Assembly (NCBI GenBank): GCA_017525455.1
Contig: JAFXSS010000081.1
Location: 1-53,182, forward strand
Source of the DNA: Paludibacteraceae bacterium
Lineage (GTDB): Bacteria; Bacteroidota; Bacteroidia; Bacteroidales; Paludibacteraceae
DNA: 53,182 bases
Reading direction: 5' to 3'
How positions within the stretch are numbered: the stretch's first letter is position 1; the number at the start of each line of letters is the position of its first letter. Made by a program: the position numbers and the translations under genes. Shown one piece after another: positions 18,025 to 25,354 of the stretch. The notes beneath the pieces were generated by a model. It was given only the letters and a program-made list of their open reading frames with translations, did no database searches and was not told where the DNA came from.

Positions 18025-19630
18025 TCAACCCAACATACACTATCTTCGCCACGCTGCAAGTGCTTATCGCTTGCAGATGACGCTCAATATCCTGTTGGGC
18101 GTGATGGACGTATGCATCGGCTTGGCCGAAGTGTGGCTGAGCAAGCAACTGATAGATGCTGCCACCTCTGGTCACTCATGGTCGCTTGCCGATGGCGGAT
18201 GGCTCTCGCTGCCGGCATTGGCAGCAATGCTCATCGCTTGTATGCTCACATCTATCGCTCTCGCTTATGCCGTACGATGGCTGCGTGCCCAACTCAGCGT
18301 GCGTTCGCTCAATCGTCTGCAGGCCGGCGAGTATGCCCGACTCCTTCAGTCACCGTGGCTCTACCTGCGCAAGCAGCACTCAGGCACGCTGACAAACACC
18401 CTTGTCGAGGATATTGATACCGTCTCTGCCTTTCTATCTGAGCAGTTCCCGGCACTCATCACAGCTGTGCTGCAGTTTATCGGCGCGTTTGCTTTCCTGT
18501 GTGTACTCAATTGGCGATTGGCTATTGTAATTATCATAGTCACACCCGCTATCATTGCGGCTGCGCAATTGTATATCCGTCGCATGCGCCGTCACCGCCA
18601 TCAGGTGCGTGCCGACCAGGCATCTATCCTGGCGTTTGTTCAGGAATCGATTCAGCACTCGCTTGTGCTCAAAGCGCTCAACCGAACCACCTATGCTTCA
18701 GCCCTGCTGGATGAGCAACATGCCGGTTATCAGCAGAGTTACATGCGCCTGACACGTTACTCGGCTTTGGCGATGGTTCTGGTGCGAACAGCATTTGTGG
18801 CCGGTTACTTGATAGCTTTCTTCTGGAGCGCATACAGCCTGTCGGTGCACGCTATCACTTTTGGCGCGATGGTTGCGTTTGTGCAACTGGTGGGACGTAT
18901 ACAGCAACCCATGCGCACGCTCATCGGTTATGTAGGTACGTTTGTCAATGTCTCCACCGCTGCCGAACGCCTGAATAACCTCCATCAGCCGGCAGAGACA
19001 AGCAATCTTCAAATCCTCAAATCTTCCGATCTACAAATCAAAGTTAGCGACCTCTCGTTCACTTATCCCGATTCCGATGAGCCTGTGCTCTCGCATCTGG
19101 ATGCGGATATACCCGCAGGCTCGCTCACGGCTGTGGTTGGCAAGACGGGTATCGGCAAGACGACCTTTGTCCAACTGCTCCTGGGTTTGTTGCCCATCGA
19201 GGATGGCTCCATCTCTTTGCCCGAAGGCGGCATGGCTTATGTCCCGCAGGGTAATACGCTTCTCTCCGGCACTATCCGATATAACCTGCTGTTCGGTAAT
19301 CCTACGGCCTCCGACAGCGCGATGTGTGATGCTTTGCGACTAGCTGGGGCAGACTTTGTGTTGGATGACGAACGCGGACTCGATTATCCTTGTGGCGAAC
19401 GAGGCACGGGACTCAGCGAGGGGCAGGCTCAGCGCATAGCCATCGCTCGCGCCTTGCTCATCGATGCGCCGGTCTTGCTGCTTGACGAGGCTTTTTCTGC
19501 CCTTGATACACCTACGGCTGAGGCTATACTTGCTGCCATTCGCGCTGCCCGACCTAAGCAGACCATCATCTGCGTCACACACCGAGATGCCATCATCCCG
19601 CATGCCGACCAAGTGATACATTTGACGTAA
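18017..19630 (+). CDS. ABC exporter, fused membrane and ATPase domains
   Basis: From the ATG at 18017 the protein has 537 residues: a six-helix type IV exporter membrane domain (about 1-320) and an ATPase domain with Walker A GKTGIGKTTF, Q-loop VPQGNTLLSG, signature LSEGQAQR, Walker B VLLLDEAFSALD and an H-loop histidine (CVTHRD). No peptidase domain is present. A linker rich in Ser, Leu and Lys (SNLQILKSSDLQI) joins the parts. Its DNA repeats cttcaaatc/ctcaaatc and may be a low-complexity insertion. Possible cargoes are a lipid-linked glycan (PglK-like, since no Wzx is seen), lipid A core (kdsB follows), or a modified peptide (PqqD gene nearby). Confidence 0.9.
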   Translation: MLNQPNIHYLRHAASAYRLQMTLNILLGVMDVCIGLAEVWLSKQLIDAATSGHSWSLADGGWLSLPALAAMLIACMLTSIALAYAVRWLRAQLSVRSLNRLQAGEYARLLQSPWLYLRKQHSGTLTNTLVEDIDTVSAFLSEQFPALITAVLQFIGAFAFLCVLNWRLAIVIIIVTPAIIAAAQLYIRRMRRHRHQVRADQASILAFVQESIQHSLVLKALNRTTYASALLDEQHAGYQQSYMRLTRYSALAMVLVRTAFVAGYLIAFFWSAYSLSVHAITFGAMVAFVQLVGRIQQPMRTLIGYVGTFVNVSTAAERLNNLHQPAETSNLQILKSSDLQIKVSDLSFTYPDSDEPVLSHLDADIPAGSLTAVVGKTGIGKTTFVQLLLGLLPIEDGSISLPEGGMAYVPQGNTLLSGTIRYNLLFGNPTASDSAMCDALRLAGADFVLDDERGLDYPCGERGTGLSEGQAQRIAIARALLIDAPVLLLDEAFSALDTPTAEAILAAIRAARPKQTIICVTHRDAIIPHADQVIHLT

Positions 19631-19661
19631 TTCGAAATTTTTAATTTTTAATTCGTAATTT

Positions 19662-20399
19662 ATGAAAATAATAGGTGTCATCCCTGCCCGCTATCAGTCC
19701 AGCCGTTTCCCCGGCAAGCCGCTTGCCAATATCCTGGGGCATCCGATGATCTGGTGGGTTTATCAGCAATGCATCAAGGTGCAGGAACTTGACGAAGTGT
19801 ATGTGGCTACTGACGACCAGCGCATATTCGACACCTGCCGGCAACTCGGTTTGCGCGTCATCATGACCTCCGACCAATGTCACACAGGTACGGATCGCGT
19901 GGGCGAGGTGGCCGCAAAGATTGATGGCGACCTGTTTGTCAACATCCAGGGCGACGAACCGCTTATCGAACCGCAGATGATTCGTGACATAATCGGCATC
20001 TTCCGCGACGAATCCGTCTATTTCGGCTCATTGCGCAAACAGATTACCGATGAGGCGGAGATTCTTGCGCCCAGCACAGTCAAGGTGGTTGTTGACAAGA
20101 ACGAGGATGCCTTGTATTTCTCACGCAGTGTCATCCCCTCAAATGTCAAGGACGGCAAACTGGCGCGCGTCTATCGCCATGTGGGAATCTATGCGTACAA
20201 ACGCGATTTCCTGCAGACTTTCATCCAGTTGCCGCCAACCGAACTGGAGGCAGGCGAAGGACTGGAACAACTCCGCGCATTGGAGAACGGATACAACCTT
20301 CGCGTGCATGAAACGCAGTTCGACACTATCGGTGTTGATCTGCCCGAGCACATAGCGATGGTCGAAGATCTTATCCGGGCACGCCAAACTGCTATTTGA
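19662..20399 (+). CDS. kdsB: 3-deoxy-manno-octulosonate cytidylyltransferase
   Basis: The 245-residue protein begins MKIIGVIPARYQSSRFPGKP, the CTP-binding loop of KdsB, and contains ATDDQRIFD, MTSDQCHTGTDRV and the metal site NIQGDEPLI. It activates Kdo to CMP-Kdo for the inner core of lipopolysaccharide. The length fits the family. An AT-rich 31-base spacer (runs of AATTTTTAATT) separates it from the ABC gene, so it may be co-transcribed. A hairpin and an 11-base repeat array follow the stop. Confidence 0.96.
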   Translation: MKIIGVIPARYQSSRFPGKPLANILGHPMIWWVYQQCIKVQELDEVYVATDDQRIFDTCRQLGLRVIMTSDQCHTGTDRVGEVAAKIDGDLFVNIQGDEPLIEPQMIRDIIGIFRDESVYFGSLRKQITDEAEILAPSTVKVVVDKNEDALYFSRSVIPSNVKDGKLARVYRHVGIYAYKRDFLQTFIQLPPTELEAGEGLEQLRALENGYNLRVHETQFDTIGVDLPEHIAMVEDLIRARQTAI

Positions 20400-20406
20400 C
20401 ATAACA

Positions 20407-20438
20407 CTCGGGGAAACGTCCACTTTCACCGAGGTTTT
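20407..20438 (+). terminator. Probable terminator after kdsB
   Basis: CTCGGGGAAA pairs with TTTCACCGAG apart from one mismatch, around a seven-base loop, and is followed by GTTTT. It overlaps the first units of the 11-base array, so one element may serve both roles. Confidence 0.5.
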
Positions 20439-20489
20439 ACCGTACTTTTACCGTACTTTCATCGAACCATTATCGAGCCGTTATCGGGA
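20424..20489. repeat. 11-base-period tandem array A (six units)
   Basis: The units are TTTCACCGAGG, TTTTACCGTAC (twice), TTTCATCGAAC, CATTATCGAGC and CGTTATCGGGA, each exactly 11 bases with no gap. Read on the other strand they share a core CG(G/A)T(A/G)A at fixed phase. Similar arrays occur after tex and after the DUF2284 gene. The period is close to one DNA turn. Function is unknown. Confidence 0.8.
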
Positions 20490-20581
20490 GTGATCAGTCG
20501 ACCCCTTGTGTCGCAATTTGCAGACTTCATGTCGCAAAATGTAGTTTCGAATGTGTTTTATAACATAAAATTCGGCACTAT

Positions 20582-20613
20582 GTTGCATTTTCCGAATAAT
20601 TTTGTTATCTTTG
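20582..20613 (+). promoter_or_regulatory. Bacteroidota promoter for the 709-residue secreted protein
   Basis: GTTG at 20582-20585 (-33) and TATCTTTG at 20606-20613 (-7, TAnnTTTG) are 20 bases apart, as for the Bacteroides housekeeping sigma factor. The start codon is about 125 bases downstream. Confidence 0.75.
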
Positions 20614-20741
20614 TGGACTAATATGTGCGCGCATAATGCGTTGTGCGTATGAGCAATCAAAAAAGATTGGTTTAACGAATAATATTAACACAAAGGCAGC
20701 CCTCATCTCCGCATGACGTCTGCCAATAAAAAAAATAAAAA

Positions 20742-22871
20742 ATGAAAGCAAAATGTTTGTTTTTGACGATCGCACTATTTCTCCTGTTACCGCTGTCTGT
20801 GAAGGCCGCTACGGCAACGGATGTATTTATTGTGCCGTCCGGTACTCCGGATGTTTATGCCACTATTAACCCGTCATCGTATGGTTCCACCACTAGTGGG
20901 GCAACATATTCCGGCGAAGTGGATTATGACTCCAACTACCCGCTTGTTTGGTTGGATAATTCCAAGGTATGGGCTACAATTGGTTCTCCGGGCAAGGCAA
21001 AGTCGGTAACTATTTATTGGGATCTTAGTGGAGATTATAACAATGCGACCTCAACCATTCGCATTTATGGTCAAAATACGCCGTATACAGGTTCTGAAAC
21101 ATTGGGAACAATGACAGGTTCTTTGTTGGGAAGCCAAACGTATAACGGTTCAGCATCGCACACAATTGATATTAGTGCCGGTGATTGCGATTTTATTGCT
21201 ATAGTCGGAAGCCCGGATGCGGGTATCGCTTTCAATCGTCTGGAAATCTCGTGGACAGTGCCTGATGTAACAACATATGCAATCTCTACGACGAAGACTG
21301 GTAAAGGTTCTATCAGCGTGTCCCCCGCTTCTCCTGTAGCAGAAGGCGTGAGCGTGACGGTTACATTCTCGGGAACAGGTTCGGGCAATGAAATCAATTC
21401 TTACGTTATTGATGGCGTTACGACTGTTTTGACTGAAGATGAATATAAGAAATCGACAAGTGCGACATTTGTAATGCCGGCTCACGATGTAGATATATCC
21501 GCTGTGTTCGCTGCCAAACCTTCTCGTGGTGAGAATGCAGTGTCTATTAACGGTACACCTAATGTTCTGGCTGCGAATATTGAGTCCGGTGTTGAGAGAA
21601 ATTTCACTATTTCGACTCAGCAAAACGGTAGTTCGTCGCCTGCATATACTGCCGGGCTGAAAAGCGTAACATCAACTTATGGAAAGGTTTCGATAGTTGG
21701 CAATACGTTCAATGCATCTACAGGTACAGGAACCTTGACCTTGCGTGGATTGGCTTCCGGTTATGACGAAGTCGTTATCACTACTTATCAGACTAACGGC
21801 TATCAGCGTTCTACGGCTACTATTCAGGTTACCGTTGTAGCTCGTGACGTAGCGCTTGTAACCGAGCTTAATGACAAGTATTATGCCGTCACGCATAGTA
21901 TAGGGGGGACTACCGCTACAGCTCAGGAGTTAATCAAAGATGGTGAGAATTACTATTACAAGTCGGGCGTAAGTGTTAGTGATATCACATGGCAATACGA
22001 AATCGCCAATGCTGCCGGAACTAAATACTACCTCAAGCATGCTGGGAACTACTTAACCGTTGACGCTGCAACCATTTCGATGGAAGCGGCTGCTTTCCAG
22101 TGGTCAAAGAACGCAAGCGATGTGTTTATTACTGGTTACTTGACAGGTCTTTGCTATGACGAGGAGTTCTCTGCCTTTACTGCGGATAACCAGAATGAAT
22201 ATAGGACGATTTCAACAATTTCCGCTCCTGTTCATGAGGTAAGCATTTCCAACATCCTACCTGCTACCGAATATACCCGTTCGCTCACTAATGGCAATTA
22301 TGCTACCATGTGCTTGCCGTTTGCAGTGAGCAGAAGTGAGACCTTCTTTAGTGGCGTGACGGTGTTTAATATCACCGGTAAGCGCGTGTCCGGTTCAACC
22401 ATTACAGGTATTGAAATGGAGGAAGTAGAAGGTACACTGGAGCCCGGTAAACCGTATATTATCCAGGCTTCTGCCAGTGCAATAAGTGCTTGGCATGGTG
22501 ATGACGAGGTAGCCATGCCGGTTTCGGCAACCGGTCTCGTCGGAAACCTTGGTAGTTCGTATGCCGTGCCTGTTGGATGCTATGTTATCTCTTCCAATAA
22601 GATTCGTAAGGTCGTTTACTCGGGCACCGCAAATGTAGGACAATACAGGGCATACCTTAATTTGGATGCTGTTCCTGAAGTTGATGGCGCATCTGCTCCC
22701 GGACGTAGAGTGTTGTATGTTGAAAGTACAGCAACCTCGGTTGAGGATCTGCTTGAAAACGCTACGCTCATCAATTGGAACGAGCCTGTGTATAATATCA
22801 TGGGTCAGCGAGTTGGTAAAGGTACAACAGGCGTGCTTATCCAGAACGGACAGAAATTCCTGGTACAATAA
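20742..22871 (+). CDS. Secreted surface protein with InlB-type repeat and conserved C-terminal tail
   Basis: The 709-residue protein has a clear signal peptide (Lys-rich start, LFLTIALFLLLPLSVKA, cleavage near residue 22). Residues 180-260 resemble an InlB B-type/Listeria-Bacteroides beta-grasp repeat (TTKTGKGSISVSP, then FVMPAHDVDISAVF). The middle is beta-rich, with YYYKSGVSVSDITWQYE. The last 27 residues (VYNIMGQRVGKGTTGVLI plus a short end) form a tail shared with the protein at 30373-31251. Such tails resemble cell-surface sorting domains, but I cannot assign them to type IX secretion. It should lie outside the inner membrane. No enzymatic motif is visible. It heads the unit that continues with the small peptide and the PqqD gene. 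Confidence 0.8.
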   Translation: MKAKCLFLTIALFLLLPLSVKAATATDVFIVPSGTPDVYATINPSSYGSTTSGATYSGEVDYDSNYPLVWLDNSKVWATIGSPGKAKSVTIYWDLSGDYNNATSTIRIYGQNTPYTGSETLGTMTGSLLGSQTYNGSASHTIDISAGDCDFIAIVGSPDAGIAFNRLEISWTVPDVTTYAISTTKTGKGSISVSPASPVAEGVSVTVTFSGTGSGNEINSYVIDGVTTVLTEDEYKKSTSATFVMPAHDVDISAVFAAKPSRGENAVSINGTPNVLAANIESGVERNFTISTQQNGSSSPAYTAGLKSVTSTYGKVSIVGNTFNASTGTGTLTLRGLASGYDEVVITTYQTNGYQRSTATIQVTVVARDVALVTELNDKYYAVTHSIGGTTATAQELIKDGENYYYKSGVSVSDITWQYEIANAAGTKYYLKHAGNYLTVDAATISMEAAAFQWSKNASDVFITGYLTGLCYDEEFSAFTADNQNEYRTISTISAPVHEVSISNILPATEYTRSLTNGNYATMCLPFAVSRSETFFSGVTVFNITGKRVSGSTITGIEMEEVEGTLEPGKPYIIQASASAISAWHGDDEVAMPVSATGLVGNLGSSYAVPVGCYVISSNKIRKVVYSGTANVGQYRAYLNLDAVPEVDGASAPGRRVLYVESTATSVEDLLENATLINWNEPVYNIMGQRVGKGTTGVLIQNGQKFLVQ

Positions 22872-22963
22872 TCAGCAGCAATTGCCGACTATTGGCTATA
22901 GTAAACTTGTTGACTGGTAAACCGGCAACAAATATCAATAACGTAAATAAAAGGCTAAATAAT

Positions 22964-23140
22964 ATGAAAAAGTTTATTGCACCTGAAGTCAGTGTAGTGC
23001 GTTACGACACAAGTATTTTGTGCGCAAGCATTGGCATGGGCGATGATATCGGTGAAGGCGAGTCAATCGACGCTGATGCTCCTGGTCGCCGCCGTGGTAT
23101 ATTCGACGATAGCGAAACTACTACGTCCACACGCCTGTAA
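22964..23140 (+). CDS. 58-residue peptide with PqqD-type leader-like N-terminus
   Basis: I place the start at 22964, giving MKKFIAPEVSVVRYDTS. The frame stays open upstream but has no better start. F4-x-x-P7-x-V9 recalls the YxxPxL motif that lasso-peptide leaders use to bind PqqD/RRE domains. A small-residue segment CASIGMGDD follows, then an acidic stretch, APGRRRG and a Thr-rich acidic tail. Peptides of this MKK-aromatic-xxP type are common in Bacteroidales without known function. It sits 92 bases after the secreted-protein gene and 18 bases before a PqqD-family gene. A RiPP precursor is a hypothesis only; a small structural or surface peptide is the alternative. Confidence 0.65.
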   Translation: MKKFIAPEVSVVRYDTSILCASIGMGDDIGEGESIDADAPGRRRGIFDDSETTTSTRL

Positions 23141-23158
23141 TCAGCGCAACTGCAACGC

Positions 23159-23488
23159 ATGCGACTGCTTTACTCGTTCCGCTTTCAGCAGATTGGCGAT
23201 ACATGGCTCGCGTCTGCTGTCGGACAAAATGCCCACCTCTTCAACGGAGTTCTCCAACTGAATGAGGTGGGGCATTTTATTGTCTCCGAACTCGCCAAAC
23301 AATCTGTCAGCTCTCAGAGTTCTGATGGTTCGGAATCATCCGGCTCTCCTGACTTATCCGAACAGCAGTTTATAGAATATCTGACCAACAGACTGACAAA
23401 AGAATATGCGGTGGATTGCTCCACCGCACAATCTGCTGTCCAACAGGTTTTGGACTATCTCAAAACTGAACGAGTAATATCGGATTGA
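23159..23488 (+). CDS. PqqD-family (RiPP recognition element) protein
   Basis: The 109-residue protein has the PqqD/RRE pattern in full: YSFRFQQIGDTWLASAVG (beta hairpin), a strand ending VLQLNEVGHFIVSEL, then helices FIEYLTNRLTKEYAVD and AQSAVQQVLDYLKTERVI. PqqD domains bind leader peptides and present them to modifying enzymes. A Ser-rich loop of about 20 residues (residues 50-68) interrupts the domain after the first helix and is unusual. It follows the 58-residue peptide closely and converges on argS. No modifying enzyme lies next to it. Confidence 0.82.
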   Translation: MRLLYSFRFQQIGDTWLASAVGQNAHLFNGVLQLNEVGHFIVSELAKQSVSSQSSDGSESSGSPDLSEQQFIEYLTNRLTKEYAVDCSTAQSAVQQVLDYLKTERVISD

Positions 23489-23524
23489 TTTGTTTTGTCG
23501 TTCTTTCGAGCAAGTTTGCGTTTT

Positions 23525-25318
23525 CTACATCCGTTCCGGCATCTCGATACCTAATAGTCCCATCGCGTGCTTCAGCACTTTGGCAACCTCTGCGCTCAAT
23601 AAGAGCCGGAGGTTTTTCTTTTGCTCGTCAGTCTCGTTCAGTATCGAATAATCGTGATAGAATGAGTTGAACTCTTGTGCCAATGCATACGCATAATTGC
23701 ACAACACTGCCGGACTAAACTCTTCGCCTGCCTGCTTCACCGCACTTGGATAATCTGTCAGTCGCTGAATCAGAGCCACCTCTTTGTCATTGAGTTGCTG
23801 ATTGCTGATTGTTGATAGCCGACTGCCGGTTTCTGCTTTACGCAGCACGCTTTGTATGCGCGCGTATGTATATTGTATAAACGGACCGGTGTTACCGTTG
23901 AAATCAATGCTTTCTTCGGGATTGAACAACATGTTCTTACGTGGGTCAACTTTCAGGATAAAGTATTTCAACGCTCCCAAACCAACTTTTCGTGCAATCT
24001 CATTGGCTTCCGCCTCGGTGATGTCGGGTAGGGTATTGACTTTGTCTTTGCTGATCTCTTTGGCATCCTGAATCATCTGCTCCATCAGATCATCGGCATC
24101 AACTACTGTTCCTTCGCGGCTCTTCATCTTGCCGTTAGGCAGTTCAACCATACCGTAGGAGAAATGCACAAGTTCTTTGCCAAACGGGAATCCCAATTTG
24201 TCCAATAGTAGCGATAGTACTTTGAAGTGATACTCCTGCTCGTTGCCTACAACATATACCATTTTGTCAATAGGGTAATCCTGATAACGCAGCTTGGCCG
24301 TGCCTATATCCTGTGTCATATATACGGACGTGCCATCCGAGCGAAGCAACAGTTTCTCGTCCAAGCCGTCAGCGGTGAGGTTCGCCCAAACCGAACCGTC
24401 CTCACGACGATAGAATAATCCTTCTTGCAGACCGCGTTCTACTTCTTTCTTACCTTCCAGATAGGTGTTCGACTCGTAGTAAATCTTGTCGAAGCTGACT
24501 CCCATCATTTTGTACGTCTCGTCAAAACCGGCATATACCCAACTATTCATCTTTGCCCAGAGCTCGCGTACTTCTTTGTCGCCTTGCTCCCACTTCAGCA
24601 GCATGGCTTGTGCCTCTTTCATCAGCGGAGCTTCGCGTTTGGCATCATCCTCGCTCATACCACCGGCCATCAGTTCGGCTACCTGCTTGCGATATTCTTT
24701 GTCAAAACGTACGTAGTAATCGCCTATCAGGTGATCGCCTTTCTTGCCCGATGACTCCGGTGTTTCGCCATTGCCGAATTTCAACCAAGCAAGCATCGAC
24801 TTGCAGATGTGTATGCCGCGGTCGTTGACAATGTTCGTCTTCACCACCTTCCAGCCGTTAGCCTCCTGAATGCGTGCAATGCTTGAGCCGAGCAGGTTGT
24901 TTCTGACATGACCAAGGTGCAGCGGCTTGTTGGTGTTAGGCGATGAATACTCGACCATCATCAGTTTATTGCGGTCGGACTGTTGGCCGTAGTTTGCGTC
25001 AGCAGCGATAGCTTCGAGTTGCTCGATCCAAAACGATGGGGCAATGCTCATGTTCAGGAAGCCTTGTACCGCATTGTACTTTTCGATGACCGGTTCGCAC
25101 ACAATGGCACTGTCCGTCATTGCTTTGCCAATCTCTTCGGCTACCTGTGCGGGTGCTTTGCGGGCAAGTTTGACGAACGGGAACACTACCAGCGTAATGT
25201 TTCCTTCAAACTCCGGACGGGTCTTCTGCAGTTGTATCTGTTTGTCGTCAGCGTCAATGCCATATAGAGTCTTGACTGCCGCTGTGACTTGTTGCTTGAG
25301 TGTTTCTTCGAGTGTCAT
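23525..25318 (-). CDS. argS: Arginyl-tRNA synthetase
   Basis: The 597-residue class I synthetase shows SPNTNKPLHLGHVRNNLLG (the HIGH motif as HLGH, near residue 132) and GKMKSREG (KMSKS-like, near 398). The N-terminal Arg-tRNA D-loop domain contains LQKTRPEFEGN, and a C-terminal DALR anticodon-binding domain is present. I prefer the ATG at 25318 (MTLEETLKQQV) to one ten residues upstream, whose extra residues come from AT-rich spacer-like DNA. In the C-terminal half, residues SRLSTISNQQLND are encoded by a CAATCAGCAATCAGC tract that looks like inserted simple sequence. It is the last gene of a nadC-aminopeptidase-argS unit. Confidence 0.97.
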   Translation of the reverse strand: MTLEETLKQQVTAAVKTLYGIDADDKQIQLQKTRPEFEGNITLVVFPFVKLARKAPAQVAEEIGKAMTDSAIVCEPVIEKYNAVQGFLNMSIAPSFWIEQLEAIAADANYGQQSDRNKLMMVEYSSPNTNKPLHLGHVRNNLLGSSIARIQEANGWKVVKTNIVNDRGIHICKSMLAWLKFGNGETPESSGKKGDHLIGDYYVRFDKEYRKQVAELMAGGMSEDDAKREAPLMKEAQAMLLKWEQGDKEVRELWAKMNSWVYAGFDETYKMMGVSFDKIYYESNTYLEGKKEVERGLQEGLFYRREDGSVWANLTADGLDEKLLLRSDGTSVYMTQDIGTAKLRYQDYPIDKMVYVVGNEQEYHFKVLSLLLDKLGFPFGKELVHFSYGMVELPNGKMKSREGTVVDADDLMEQMIQDAKEISKDKVNTLPDITEAEANEIARKVGLGALKYFILKVDPRKNMLFNPEESIDFNGNTGPFIQYTYARIQSVLRKAETGSRLSTISNQQLNDKEVALIQRLTDYPSAVKQAGEEFSPAVLCNYAYALAQEFNSFYHDYSILNETDEQKKNLRLLLSAEVAKVLKHAMGLLGIEMPERM

Positions 25319-25354
25319 ATAGTCATTTACTATTGGATCAATTACCATTTGATT

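Larger units (their letters stand above)
20400..20741. other. 342-base spacer between kdsB and a secreted-protein gene
   Basis: This gap holds, in order, a terminator-like hairpin (20407-20433), an 11-base-period tandem array (20424-20489), and a Bacteroidota promoter (20582-20613). The leader of about 125 bases before the ATG at 20742 has no recognised riboswitch. I see no plausible small gene in either strand. Confidence 0.6.

Noticed and set aside
20424-20489. Possible CRISPR array
   Set aside because: Units are 11 bases with no spacers between them and there are no cas genes.
22797-22871. Type IX secretion sorting domain on the 709-residue protein
   Set aside because: The tail is short and resembles the family only partly, and no type IX genes are in the window. 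I kept the neutral description.
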